A DNA stretch of 40,133 bases from Clostridia bacterium (GCA_017437005.1 JAFSBZ010000003.1:1-40133); one strand, 5' to 3'; shown: positions 16,343 through 25,242, counted from the first letter of the stretch. Notes: a model not told the origin generated them from the letters alone. Program-made: numbers and translations.

Positions 16343-17023
16343 TCATAAAATGTCGCAAATATTCATTATTTTGCTAATTGTATATGTTGATTTATATGTA
16401 CCTGCGCAACCATTTGGGTTAAGCCAACAGGTATCTACACCAAAATTAATGCCGCCCAATATATCAGATGACATTGAATCACCGATTACAAGTATTTTTG
16501 ATTTATCTTTTTCGGGAGTATTTTTCATAACATATTCAAAATATTCGACCTCAGGCTTTTGATGCTTTGCATCCTCGGAAACAAAAATATAATCAAAATA
16601 CCGTTTTATACTACAATTGTCAATTCGTCGGTATTGTGTACGCGACATACCGTTGGTTGTAATACAAATGGTATAGCCTTTTGATTTAAGATATTCAAGC
16701 GCTTTATCGGCGCCATCAATCAAATCATAGCCTTCTGATAAAAAGTCAAAATAATCTTCAGCCATTTTATAAGCATCACCCTCAAGCTTATAAAAGTCGA
16801 GGTATTCTTTGAATCTTCCTGAGTATATTTGTTGCTTTTCTATTTCGCCCTTTTCAAAGCGTTGCCACCAGGTATGATTAATTGCAGAATATTTAGCAAT
16901 TTTTTCATCGCTTATAGGTAAATTATGAAGCGCAAAAAGCTTTCGTATCGCTTTGTATTCGGCGGCCGAAAAATCAAGTAATGTATTATCTAAATCAAAA
17001 TAAAGTGTTGTGTATTTTTTCAT
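16343..17023 (-). CDS. HAD-family phosphatase, YjjG (pyrimidine 5'-nucleotidase) type
   Basis: 226 residues, HAD superfamily with a helical cap. Motif I is FDLDNTLLDF with nucleophile Asp10 and Asp12; motif II ITTNGMSR is near 118; the later KPEVEYF and GDSMSSDILGG are motifs III and IV. YjjG-type enzymes dephosphorylate noncanonical pyrimidine nucleotides, a housecleaning role that fits the Nudix gene in the same unit. The ATG overlaps the stop of the upstream RING-like gene (TGATG). The SD is weak (GGGG), so expression probably depends on coupling. Confidence 0.82.
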   Translation of the reverse strand: MKKYTTLYFDLDNTLLDFSAAEYKAIRKLFALHNLPISDEKIAKYSAINHTWWQRFEKGEIEKQQIYSGRFKEYLDFYKLEGDAYKMAEDYFDFLSEGYDLIDGADKALEYLKSKGYTICITTNGMSRTQYRRIDNCSIKRYFDYIFVSEDAKHQKPEVEYFEYVMKNTPEKDKSKILVIGDSMSSDILGGINFGVDTCWLNPNGCAGTYKSTYTISKIMNICDIL

Positions 17024-17958
17024 CAAAGCAACCCCATAGTGTATGCAATAATATTTGGTAACTCATTTATTGCAAAATAAGCTATAACCGCGGCAAAAAA
17101 GTTAACCCCACCCTTTTTAATAAATGATTGTTCAATATCGTCGCTGTTGCTTTTTATTTCACATATACTGGAAATTACACGGTTTTTGTAAATATAATCG
17201 GCAAATATTGCAAAAAACAAAGACAAGGCTAAATTTAAGAAACTGCTTAATGATGCTAAATATATAACATTTTCACCAACAAGTGAAATATTATCCATAA
17301 CAATTGAAGCAATTTCATAACTGTTTTTTGCAGCTGAAAGATCTAATTGATTAGCAGCCGCAGCAAAAGGAACGGTTAACATTGAAAGCGCGATTTGAAT
17401 AGCGCCTATGATACCGCCAAGAAGATACATTTTTCGTGAAAACAACCATCCGCACGGTGTAAGAAATGCAAGCCAATTCCATGAAGTTTTTTTACCGTTT
17501 TTAAACTTTAAAAACTTTGGTATATAACGATGAGAATTAGATGAAACAAATTTTTTTGCTTCTTCTGCAGTAACACCGCTACCTAAATCGGTTTTTGGCG
17601 GTACACCTCCCATTAAATCAATACTTACAATGTGACCACCAATGCGACCGCCCATTTTTGAAATATTGGGCGCATTGCAAGCAGGACAGGATGTGTTATC
17701 GGAATTATATCTTTCACCACACACAGCGCAGGTTGTTGTAGCTTCTTCAAAAGATTCATTAATTTGTTCGGTGTTATTTTCAGGCTTTTTATATTGATTT
17801 TCTGTTCCGTGAAAATCACGTAAACCGCAGTGACCTAATGAATTGTAACATTCACGGTGATGCGGTGCGCCACACTCGGGGCAATATACTACATCGTCTT
17901 CGGGGAAAAGATACGCCGAGCATACGGAGCATTTTTCTTCATTAATTTCAAGGCTCAT
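17023..17958 (-). CDS. RING finger-like zinc protein with membrane domain (Prok-RING/DUF2628-like)
   Basis: 311 residues. The N-terminal cysteine/histidine pattern is C10-x2-C13, C26-x2-C29, H33/H34, C37, H43, C44, as in bacterial Prok-RING domains. A second four-cysteine zinc ribbon is at C77, C80, C91, C94. After a linker come hydrophobic segments (about 160-205, 225-255 and 283-308), so the zinc domains probably hang on the cytoplasmic face of the membrane. The function is unknown; I see no evidence of a ubiquitin pathway. It overlaps the Nudix gene before it by four bases and the HAD gene after it. Confidence 0.72.
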   Translation of the reverse strand: MSLEINEEKCSVCSAYLFPEDDVVYCPECGAPHHRECYNSLGHCGLRDFHGTENQYKKPENNTEQINESFEEATTTCAVCGERYNSDNTSCPACNAPNISKMGGRIGGHIVSIDLMGGVPPKTDLGSGVTAEEAKKFVSSNSHRYIPKFLKFKNGKKTSWNWLAFLTPCGWLFSRKMYLLGGIIGAIQIALSMLTVPFAAAANQLDLSAAKNSYEIASIVMDNISLVGENVIYLASLSSFLNLALSLFFAIFADYIYKNRVISSICEIKSNSDDIEQSFIKKGGVNFFAAVIAYFAINELPNIIAYTMGLL

Positions 17959-18473
17959 ACTGTCACCCCCGTATGTTCATCGATTGTTTTAAGAATAAGG
18001 TCAAAGTAATCTTTTCCGTAATTATGAAAATTTCCGTTTTCGATCATATCAACAAATTCCTCACGAGTTATCCATTGCGCCTCAGCTACCTCGTCTTTTT
18101 GGAGGCGAAGCTTTTCGCTTGGAATATCAGTTGTAATAAACCATATATCGAGTAAAGAATTTCTTCTTTTAATGCGCGCAATCTTTTTAAGATTGTGCTT
18201 ATTAGAAGGAATACCAAGTTCTTCATACAATTCACGATTTGCTGCTGTGTATGAATCCTCGCCCGATATAGCAGCACCACCTGTTGCCGCCCATTCGCCG
18301 GGCATAAGTTTTTTGTTTTCCGAACGACGTTGAATAAGAATATCCCCGCGTGAAGACAGCACCCATATATGCACTACCAGATGATATTCACCCGGCTTCA
18401 TATTGCACTTGCCACGCAAAGTTGTTTTACCAACAAATTCACCGTCGGCATTTAAAATGTCCCACTTCTCCAT
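17955..18473 (-). CDS. Nudix hydrolase
   Basis: 172 residues with a complete Nudix box, Gly66 to Ile88: GAAISGE, seven residues, REL, YEELGI. This gives the Mg-binding glutamates at 81, 84 and 85. The N-terminus MEKWDILNADGEFVGKTTLRG resembles the IPP-isomerase-like Nudix branch, whose many members have other nucleotide substrates. GGAG lies 5 nt before ATG 18473, inside the end of the preceding gene, with which it overlaps by 22 bp. It overlaps the next gene by 4 bp. The substrate cannot be told. Confidence 0.85.
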   Translation of the reverse strand: MEKWDILNADGEFVGKTTLRGKCNMKPGEYHLVVHIWVLSSRGDILIQRRSENKKLMPGEWAATGGAAISGEDSYTAANRELYEELGIPSNKHNLKKIARIKRRNSLLDIWFITTDIPSEKLRLQKDEVAEAQWITREEFVDMIENGNFHNYGKDYFDLILKTIDEHTGVTV

Positions 18474-19135
18474 ATTTTCTCCACTATTTCGTTGCGACTT
18501 TTATATATGTGGTCTTGCGGTACAAAACCCCTTACCATAGATAACGGATAGATATTTGTAAATCTACCAACTATTGTGCCCGGATTTAAAACTGTTCCGC
18601 AACCAACCTCAACATTATCTCCCAAAATCGCGCCGAATTTTTTTAAATTTGTATTATACCTTTCTTTCCCTATCATGATAGATACATTTGTTTTGTCAGA
18701 CTTTACATTTGATGTTATTGCTCCGGCACCAAGGTGTGATTTATATCCGAGTATACTATCCCCTACGTAGTTGTAATGCGGAACCTGTACCTTATCAAAC
18801 AAAATGACGTTTTTAAGCTCGGTAGAATTACCTACTACTGCGCCTTTACCGACAATTACGCTACCGCGAATAAAAGCACAATGTCGAATCTCAGCATCCT
18901 CGTCAATAATACACGGACCGGTAATATGCGCGCTTTTGGCAACTTTAGCGGTTTTAGCAATAAATACACCGTCGCCTAAATCATCGAATTTTTCCGCATC
19001 AAGCGTAAGGCTCAAACGAATTATAAAATCTTTGATTTCGGGTAACGCATCAAAAGCGTATTTCTTACCTTCAAAAATGTCGCTTGCAATTGTGTATTGA
19101 GTGTCTAAAAGGTTTGCAATTTCAAGTCTTGTCAT
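18452..19135 (-). CDS. Hexapeptide-repeat (left-handed beta-helix) protein
   Basis: 227 residues. From about 55 onward the chain has hexapeptide turns typical of a left-handed beta-helix: VFIAKTAKVAKSAHITGPC, IVGKGAVVGNS, then GAGAITSNVKSD and VEVGCGTVLNPGTIVG. The order resembles the acetyltransferase half of GlmU. The catalytic uridylyl domain of GlmU is absent, replaced by an N-terminal helical piece of about 50 residues. It may be an acyl- or nucleotidyl-sugar transferase; the substrate is unknown. It is first of four overlapping genes. Confidence 0.72.
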   Translation of the reverse strand: MTRLEIANLLDTQYTIASDIFEGKKYAFDALPEIKDFIIRLSLTLDAEKFDDLGDGVFIAKTAKVAKSAHITGPCIIDEDAEIRHCAFIRGSVIVGKGAVVGNSTELKNVILFDKVQVPHYNYVGDSILGYKSHLGAGAITSNVKSDKTNVSIMIGKERYNTNLKKFGAILGDNVEVGCGTVLNPGTIVGRFTNIYPLSMVRGFVPQDHIYKSRNEIVEKIWRSGTF

Positions 19136-19248
19136 AACAAATCTATCCTTCTTATACTAAAATTTCTTCATTATATAGTATAATACGGATAATTTAATCT
19201 ATTATAACAGTTATTAAAAGATTTTTCAACAACAAATCTAATTAAATT

Positions 19249-19328
19249 TTGTTAATTTTGCTAATAGATATTACAATATTGTTGTTTTACTATTCACGAA
19301 ATATATGGTAAAATAACGAATAGTAAAA
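19249..19328 (+). promoter_or_regulatory. Leader of the lipoprotein gene: promoter and 11-bp inverted repeat
   Basis: TTGTTA (19249-19254), 17 nt, TACAAT (19272-19277) would start transcription near 19284. Immediately after comes a perfect inverted repeat, TTTTACTATTC (19285-19295) and GAATAGTAAAA (19318-19328), whose right arm touches the AAAGGAGG SD. A second possible promoter (TTTACT-17-TAAAAT, -10 at 19309-19314) lies across the repeat, in which case it would be an operator. Confidence 0.5.
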
Positions 19329-19340
19329 GGAGGTTTTTTT

Positions 19341-21131
19341 ATGAAAAGGTACACAGCGATATTTCTTGTTTTATCATTAGTTTTTTGCACTATATTTGCT
19401 ACCGGTTGCGAAAAAAGCAAATCAGACACCCAAAGTAGTCCTTCCTTCGTTGCACATACCGAATCAGAAAACGAATCTTTTTTAGGTGATTTAGTCGAAA
19501 ATAAATATAAAATTATTACAAATTATTATGGTCTAACAATGAAAGACGTCATTGAAATATGGGGTTCAGATTATGAAATAAACGACTATTTATTAGATGA
19601 TACCTTTGCGGGGATTTACTATAATAATGACCGTTGTCCTTTTGTGTTTTTCTATAAATCGAATACCAATTTTGCCCCAACAACATGTGACCTTTCTGCA
19701 AAAATCACAAGCATACAGGTGAAAAATTTCAACATTGCCGATACTTTTTTAACAGAAAATATACCTGTAACTATATCATACGATGAACTTTCTACTAAAT
19801 TTGATGGTAGCTATTATACCGATGAGGAATATACCGGAAATACTTTTAAGTGCACATCAATCGAAAACGTTGATGTTTTTTGGTTTACTTGGCACTATGA
19901 TACCAACGTTCCTACGCGACTATTATTGCATTTCGACAATGCGACAGATAAAAATTTTAACACTAATACCAATACTTCTAATCCGACACAAAACACAAGT
20001 AGCGTAGAATCAAAAGAAAACACAAGCAGCACCGAATCCAAAAATGAAGCACTACAAAACACAAGACCGGAAACAGAAATTTTTGCTGATATTTTTAGAA
20101 CAGATTATGTTTATATGCAAGATCGATACTGTTCAGATGGTAGATACATTTATACCTTTGGTGGATCAAAGGAATTTATAGCATATGACACACAAACAAA
20201 TACATACGAAACATACATTCTCGAACTTGATAAAAAGAAATATCCCACCCACACCGCTAAAAACTTTAAAATTTATAATGGTTATGTTACAGTGTTACTT
20301 GAGGTGGGTGGTATTTACCCAAGCGGACTTTTAATTTACAAAATAGATACTAAAGAAATTAAAATTATTGACGACATGGTCACCGTAGACACTGCCATTG
20401 TATTTGGAGACTATATTTACACAAAAATCGGTGATCAACAAGCCCCTTGGTGTTCGATTCAACGTTCACCTATCGACACAACCGATAGAAAATGGGAAAC
20501 TATTATTCCAGAAATGTATAATGAATACATCGTATGCGGAAACTATCTCTTTGGTAACCTTATGAGTACAAATCAAATGTTTCGCCTTGACTTATATGAT
20601 GGTAGTATTACGAATTACAATAACGATGTTTTAGTTCAAAACGTTGGATTTTTACAAAATGATAATTGGTTTAATACAAATAGGGGCATTTTTGACGTTA
20701 ATGCTAACTGCATAAAGTACGAAAACAATTATTATATATACGGTGATACCGGTGTTACTTTCAAAAGTGGTCCATATTTTGACGTTATAGAGATAGAATT
20801 TTTAAATTTTAAAACTAATGAAAAAATCACAAAATCTTATACAATCCCTGAAGGCTTTTCTCTGACTCCACAATCAAAATATATTGCTATTAAAGGTTGT
20901 ACCTATAATGGAATTTACCAATATAACGTATTTGTAAAATTCAAACAAGAAAATGGGGCTATCGCTTTTGAAACAATTAAAGGAGCATATTCTTTTTCTG
21001 GACTTCATAATGCTGAATACCGATATGGTTGCTTATTTGTATTAAACGACTACATTTATTTTGTAAACAGTTTTATTAAAAAAGCTCCGCTAAATAATAT
21101 AAGCAACGCAACATCGTTATTAAAAAATTAA
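19341..21131 (+). CDS. Lipoprotein of unknown function, possible beta-propeller C-terminus
   Basis: 596 residues with a type II signal peptide: KRYTAIFLVLSLVFCTIFAT followed by the lipobox cysteine (Cys23). It is therefore expected on the outer face of the cytoplasmic membrane. An N-terminal domain (about 40-205) is followed by a Ser/Thr/Asn-rich linker (about 206-240). The C-terminal 350 residues are strand-rich with repeated aromatic and YxxG turns (DGRYIYTFGG, NGYVTVLLEVGG, FGDYIYTKIG), suggesting a propeller of the DUF5050 style; that is inference. SD AGGAGG precedes ATG 19341. Single gene with its own terminator. Confidence 0.7.
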   Translation: MKRYTAIFLVLSLVFCTIFATGCEKSKSDTQSSPSFVAHTESENESFLGDLVENKYKIITNYYGLTMKDVIEIWGSDYEINDYLLDDTFAGIYYNNDRCPFVFFYKSNTNFAPTTCDLSAKITSIQVKNFNIADTFLTENIPVTISYDELSTKFDGSYYTDEEYTGNTFKCTSIENVDVFWFTWHYDTNVPTRLLLHFDNATDKNFNTNTNTSNPTQNTSSVESKENTSSTESKNEALQNTRPETEIFADIFRTDYVYMQDRYCSDGRYIYTFGGSKEFIAYDTQTNTYETYILELDKKKYPTHTAKNFKIYNGYVTVLLEVGGIYPSGLLIYKIDTKEIKIIDDMVTVDTAIVFGDYIYTKIGDQQAPWCSIQRSPIDTTDRKWETIIPEMYNEYIVCGNYLFGNLMSTNQMFRLDLYDGSITNYNNDVLVQNVGFLQNDNWFNTNRGIFDVNANCIKYENNYYIYGDTGVTFKSGPYFDVIEIEFLNFKTNEKITKSYTIPEGFSLTPQSKYIAIKGCTYNGIYQYNVFVKFKQENGAIAFETIKGAYSFSGLHNAEYRYGCLFVLNDYIYFVNSFIKKAPLNNISNATSLLKN

Positions 21132-21144
21132 ATTCAACAAAATA

Positions 21145-21176
21145 AGCACCTCGAGATGTTGAGGTGCTTGTTTTAA
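21145..21176 (+). terminator. Terminator of the lipoprotein gene
   Basis: AAGCACCTC, 8-nt loop, GAGGTGCTT, then GTTTT. Confidence 0.88.
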
Positions 21177-21201
21177 TTCTAAAATTTATTAAATTAAATT
21201 G

Positions 21202-21230
21202 TTGCATTTTTTAAAAAAATATTATATAAT
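21202..21230 (+). promoter_or_regulatory. Promoter of the SRP RNA
   Basis: TTGCAT (21202-21207), 17 nt, TATAAT (21225-21230). The start would fall at about 21237-21239, matching the 5' end of the RNA hairpin. Confidence 0.85.
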
Positions 21231-21238
21231 CTAAAAAG

Positions 21239-21379
21239 CCTGTATATTTGGTCGTGCGAATGGGCGGGTCCTATACGGCGGAAGGCTGTGAACCATGTCA
21301 GGCGGGGAACCGAGCAGCATTAAGCAGTTTTTTCCGTGCGAATAGTAAATCGGTTCATTCGTACGACCAAGCATACAGG
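21239..21379 (+). ncRNA. ffs: Signal recognition particle RNA (4.5S-like)
   Basis: RNA that binds Ffh and directs ribosomes with nascent membrane proteins to FtsY. The domain IV signature is intact: GTCAGG (21297-21302), CGG-GGAA-CCG tetraloop stem (21303-21312), AGCAGC (21313-21318). The ends pair as one long hairpin: CCTGTATATTTGGTCG at the 5' side with CGACCAAGCATACAGG at the 3' side. The length of about 141 nt is near the short 4.5S type and leaves no room for the Alu domain of the 270-nt Bacillus RNA. It sits just upstream of dnaX, a usual Firmicutes position. No T-run follows, so it may be processed from a dnaX co-transcript. Confidence 0.93.
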
Positions 21380-21404
21380 TAAAATTATATTTTGGGGTGA
21401 ATTT

Positions 21405-23030
21405 ATGGCTTATCAGGCGTTATATCGTAAATATCGACCTGCCACCTTTAGCGATGTTGTCGGTCAGGATCATATTACACAAACACTCAAAAACGAGCTT
21501 GACTCCGGCAAGGTAGTACATGCATACCTTTTTACAGGAACTCGCGGTACGGGTAAAACAACCTGCGCCAAAATTCTTTCAAAAGCTGTAAACTGCCTGT
21601 CCCCTGTAAATGGTGATCCTTGCGGTGAATGTGAAATTTGCCGTATGATAGCGCAAGACGAGGCAACAGACATTGTTGAAATGGACGCAGCGTCAAACAA
21701 TGGCGTTGACGATATACGTGAGCTTCGTGAACAGGTTAATTTTTCTCCTGCCGCTTGCAAATATCGTGTTTATATAATCGACGAGGTTCATATGCTTTCG
21801 GGCGCCGCATTTAATGCGCTTCTTAAAACGCTTGAAGAACCACCCGAGCACGTTGTATTCATTCTTGCTACTACCGAGGTTCATAAGCTACCCGCTACCA
21901 TACTTTCACGTTGTCAGCGATTTGATTTTCGCCGTATCGACAGCGGTGAAATTGTTAGCAGGCTAAAATATGTAGCTCAAAACGAAAATCTTACACTTAC
22001 CGATGATGCGGCAACACTTATTGCATCTGCTGCAGACGGTGGTATGCGTGACGCGTTATCTATTCTTGATCTTTGCGCATCACACAATAGCGAAATAACC
22101 GAGGATACAGTTGCTAATGTCTGCTCAATGGCCGGCAATGAATATTTAATAAAAATGGCTGATCTTATTAAAAATCAGCAAACCGAAAACGCTTTGTTGC
22201 TTATTGATCAGTTGCACAATTCTTCGGTTGATATGCTACGGCTATTATCCGAGCTTACATCTCATTTCCGCGATCTTATGATCGTAAAGCTTGTAAAGGG
22301 TGAAAAAAAGCCGATAGTATGTTCAAGCAGTAAGCTTCGCGCATTAGAACAACAAGCGCAAAATTTTGATATACGAGAAATAATGGCAATTTTAACGGTT
22401 TTACAATCCACATCTGCCGCGATGCAAAGCGGTAACCGTCGTTGCGAAATGGAAATGTGTATCATTCGCCTTTGCAATCCAAAAATTAGGCAAGATCTTG
22501 ATTCTCTTGAAAGAAGAATTGCAATTCTCGAAAGCAATCCCACGGTTGTTAAGCTAAATGAGCAACCACAAAATTACAACGCTAAATCGGTTGCCCAAAA
22601 CGATGACGACGATGATGAAGTACCGTTACCTCAAGAAAACGAGCAACCCGCTCCGTTAGATGATGAAGACACCATGTCACTTGATAATGCTGAACCGTTA
22701 CCTGCAACGAGCGATGTAACACCCGTAACACAGTGGAGTGAGATTGTTGCAGTTTTACGTCAAACCTGCCCACTTATTGCAGGTGTATTGCAGGATTCGT
22801 CCGCGTATATTGAAGGCGATAGATTGCTAATTGATACCGATAATTCACAGTTTAAAGAGCTTGTAAACTCTAAAAACAGTGTTTACCGCGATTCTATCAG
22901 AAAAGCGGCACAATCAATACTTGGCAAGGTTTATAAATTAGGTCCGTATCACAAAAAAGATGTTAAAACTGATACAACCGATCCTTTACAAGACCTTGCA
23001 CAAAAATTAAAACAACTTGAAAACAATTAA
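21405..23030 (+). CDS. dnaX: DNA polymerase III subunit gamma/tau
   Basis: Clamp-loader ATPase of the replisome. 541 residues. Walker A GTRGTGKT (45-52), four zinc cysteines 64, 73, 76 and 79, Walker B region IIDEVHMLS and sensor LSRCQRFDF are visible. The C-terminal part is an acidic, proline-containing linker (about 400-450) and a tau-like tail. I start at ATG 21405 (MAYQALYRKYRP) with GGGGTGA 5 nt upstream; the frame is open for 69 bases further upstream but lies inside the SRP RNA. It heads dnaX-ybaB-recR. No slippery frameshift signal was identified. Confidence 0.97.
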   Translation: MAYQALYRKYRPATFSDVVGQDHITQTLKNELDSGKVVHAYLFTGTRGTGKTTCAKILSKAVNCLSPVNGDPCGECEICRMIAQDEATDIVEMDAASNNGVDDIRELREQVNFSPAACKYRVYIIDEVHMLSGAAFNALLKTLEEPPEHVVFILATTEVHKLPATILSRCQRFDFRRIDSGEIVSRLKYVAQNENLTLTDDAATLIASAADGGMRDALSILDLCASHNSEITEDTVANVCSMAGNEYLIKMADLIKNQQTENALLLIDQLHNSSVDMLRLLSELTSHFRDLMIVKLVKGEKKPIVCSSSKLRALEQQAQNFDIREIMAILTVLQSTSAAMQSGNRRCEMEMCIIRLCNPKIRQDLDSLERRIAILESNPTVVKLNEQPQNYNAKSVAQNDDDDDEVPLPQENEQPAPLDDEDTMSLDNAEPLPATSDVTPVTQWSEIVAVLRQTCPLIAGVLQDSSAYIEGDRLLIDTDNSQFKELVNSKNSVYRDSIRKAAQSILGKVYKLGPYHKKDVKTDTTDPLQDLAQKLKQLENN

Positions 23031-23048
23031 TTTATAGGAGAAATATAT

Positions 23049-23390
23049 ATGAAAGTACGTATTCCAAATTCCGGTGGTCCGGGTAATATGAACCAAATGC
23101 TTAAACAAGCACAAAAAATGCAAGAGGATATGGCTACCTTACAAGCCGATCTTGAAGCGCGCGAATACACCGCAACATCAGGCGGCGGTGCGGTAAGTGT
23201 TGTTGTTGATGGCAAGCATCTTATTAAATCAATCAAAATTAATCCAGATATTATTGATCCCGATGATGCTGAAATGATTGAAGATTTAGTTACTGTTGCT
23301 GTTAACGAAGCAATTAGCAATGCAATTGCTACAGCTGAAAACGAAATGGGCGAAATTACAGGCGGACTAAACCTCCCCGGTATGTTTTAA
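23049..23390 (+). CDS. Nucleoid-associated protein, YbaB/EbfC family
   Basis: 113-residue DNA-binding protein, dimeric in known structures. The typical N-terminal helix NMNQMLKQAQKMQEDMATLQ is followed by a strand region with VVVDGKHLIKSIKINPDII and the C-terminal GLNLPGMF. AGGAGA precedes ATG 23049. It lies between dnaX and recR, the near-universal gene order, with 2 bp to recR. Confidence 0.95.
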   Translation: MKVRIPNSGGPGNMNQMLKQAQKMQEDMATLQADLEAREYTATSGGGAVSVVVDGKHLIKSIKINPDIIDPDDAEMIEDLVTVAVNEAISNAIATAENEMGEITGGLNLPGMF

Positions 23391-23392
23391 TT

Positions 23393-23992
23393 ATGAACTA
23401 TAACATTGTACCTCTTACCGAGCTTGTTAATCAGTTTGCGCGTTTGCCCGGTATTGGCAAAAAAACCGCTCAACGATTGGCATACAGCATATTAGAGCAA
23501 CCACCCGAGCGCGCAAAGCAATTCGCCGAGGCGCTTATAAATGCGCGTGAAAAAATTCATTTTTGCAAGATTTGTCAATCGCTTACCGATTTAGACGTTT
23601 GTCAGATTTGTTCAAGCGAAACCCGTGACAAAAGTGTAATTTGCGTTGTTGAGGACCCGCGTGATATTATGGCATTTGAGCGCACACGTGAATTTGGTGG
23701 TGTATACCACGTTCTTCACGGTGTTATATCTCCGCTTGACAATGTTGGTCCCGATAAGCTACGCATAAAAGAACTTATGGAGCGACTTCGTGATGATACC
23801 GTCAAAGAAATCATAATGGCAACTAACCCTACGGTAGACGGCGAAGCAACAGCAAGCTATATATCGCGTCTTGTAAAGCCAATGGGCATTAAAGTAACGC
23901 GTTTGGCTTACGGCATACCTGTTGGCGGTGATTTAGAATATGCCGACGAATACACACTCGCCCGCGCACTCGAGGGCAGAAACGAGATTTAA
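23393..23992 (+). CDS. recR: Recombination mediator RecR
   Basis: Ring-forming protein that with RecO loads RecA at gaps. 199 residues, normal length. Helix-hairpin-helix LPGIGKKTAQRLA (18-30), a C4 zinc finger (Cys58, 61, 70, 73) and a Toprim domain with VVEDPRDIMAFERT and ATNPTVDGEATASY are visible. It is tightly spaced after ybaB and 3 bp before the DUF896 gene. Confidence 0.96.
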   Translation: MNYNIVPLTELVNQFARLPGIGKKTAQRLAYSILEQPPERAKQFAEALINAREKIHFCKICQSLTDLDVCQICSSETRDKSVICVVEDPRDIMAFERTREFGGVYHVLHGVISPLDNVGPDKLRIKELMERLRDDTVKEIIMATNPTVDGEATASYISRLVKPMGIKVTRLAYGIPVGGDLEYADEYTLARALEGRNEI

Positions 23993-23995
23993 TTT

Positions 23996-24199
23996 ATGGA
24001 ACAAAGTAAAATAGATAGAATTAACGAGCTTGCTCGCAAGCAAAAAAGCGAGGGCCTTACCGACGAAGAAAAGCAGGAACAAGCCGCCCTTCGTCGTGAG
24101 TATATTGAGAGCTACAAGCGAAGCCTTATGTCACAGCTTGACAATATGTATATTGTAGAACCCGACGGTACTAAAAAGAAAGTGACTCCAAAACAATGA
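23996..24199 (+). CDS. DUF896 (YnzC/YaaO-like) protein
   Basis: 67 residues, the full size of this Firmicutes family. It begins with the two-helix signature KIDRINELARKQKSEGLT and has EEKQEQAALRREYIESYKRS. The family structure is a small helical hairpin and its role is not established. It overlaps the next gene by 4 bp (ATGA). Confidence 0.9.
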   Translation: MEQSKIDRINELARKQKSEGLTDEEKQEQAALRREYIESYKRSLMSQLDNMYIVEPDGTKKKVTPKQ

Positions 24200-25146
24200 A
24201 AATACTCATAGCCGATTGCTCTACCCTTACACAAAATAATGATTTAGATATCACCGTATTTCAAGAGTACGGTGATGTTGTTTATAATCCAAACATTTCA
24301 CACGATGATTTGCTTGCAACAGCGCACGAATACGATATAATTTTGTGTAACAAAACTATTATCGACCGTGAGGTTATTAAAAAAGCAAAAAAACTTAAAT
24401 ATATAGGACTTTTTGCCACGGGCTATAATAATATTGATATTGACTTTGCAACAAAGCACGGCATTACCGTATGCAATGCGGGCAGTTATTCTACAAGCGC
24501 TGTAGCGCAACAAGTATTTGCTTATATACTTAATCATTACAATGCCATTAATCAATATAACACCTTTGTACAAAACGGCGGTTGGCAACAAACAGCTACT
24601 TTTTCGGTGCTGTGCTTCCCTACCGACGAGCTAAAGGATAAAACTATTGGTATTATAGGCTATGGCAGTATAGGAAAACGCGTTGCCGAAATAGCACTCA
24701 GCTTTGAAATGAATGTTTTGGTGTATACAAGAACACCAAAAGATGATGCTCGTGTAAAATTTGTATCTCTTGACGAACTGCTTGCAAAAAGTGATATTGT
24801 AACCGTGCATTGCCCACTCAACGACCAAAGCCGTGAAATGTTTAATAACGAAACATTTGCTAAAATGAAAGATAACGCCTACTTTATTAATACATCGCGC
24901 GGCGGAGTTGTAAATGAACCCGACCTTGCCTATGCCTTAAAATCGGGCAAGCTTGTGGGCGCGGCGATTGACGTTTTAACACAAGAGCCAATGAGTAAAA
25001 CCTGTGTTTTAAAGAATATACCAAATCTTGTAATTACCCCACACACCGCTTGGGCGCCGCTGGCTACAAGACAACGACTACTTGGCATCGTTGAAGATAA
25101 TATAAAAGCGTTTTTAAATGGAAAACCCAAAAATAAAGTAAACTAA
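24196..25146 (+). CDS. D-isomer-specific 2-hydroxyacid dehydrogenase
   Basis: 316 residues. NAD-binding motif IGIIGYGSIGKR (GYGSIG at 155-160) and the catalytic triad Arg235 (NTSRGG), Glu264 (TQEP) and His283 (TPHTAW) are in place. It resembles the glycerate/hydroxypyruvate-type branch; the true substrate (glycerate, lactate or another 2-oxoacid) cannot be fixed. It overlaps the DUF896 gene and is the last gene of the dnaX cluster before a terminator. Confidence 0.87.
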   Translation: MKILIADCSTLTQNNDLDITVFQEYGDVVYNPNISHDDLLATAHEYDIILCNKTIIDREVIKKAKKLKYIGLFATGYNNIDIDFATKHGITVCNAGSYSTSAVAQQVFAYILNHYNAINQYNTFVQNGGWQQTATFSVLCFPTDELKDKTIGIIGYGSIGKRVAEIALSFEMNVLVYTRTPKDDARVKFVSLDELLAKSDIVTVHCPLNDQSREMFNNETFAKMKDNAYFINTSRGGVVNEPDLAYALKSGKLVGAAIDVLTQEPMSKTCVLKNIPNLVITPHTAWAPLATRQRLLGIVEDNIKAFLNGKPKNKVN

Positions 25147-25187
25147 AAAAATTCACTCGTTATTAATATAACGGGTGAATTTTATTT
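25147..25187 (+). terminator. Terminator after the 2-hydroxyacid dehydrogenase gene
   Basis: AAAATTCACTCGTTAT, TAAT loop, ATAACGGGTGAATTTTATTTT: a long stem with one G-T wobble and a T-rich tail. Confidence 0.88.
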
Positions 25188-25212
25188 TAAGTTATATCTA
25201 ATCTGTGGTAAC

Positions 25213-25242
25213 TGCGGACCGTCAAGGATGCCGGTCCCTACA
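25213..25242. repeat. Half copy of the TGTAGGGACC repeat
   Basis: TGCGGACCGTCAAGGATG followed by CCGGTCCCTACA matches the right half of the element at 2261-2334. The other half is missing. Confidence 0.7.
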
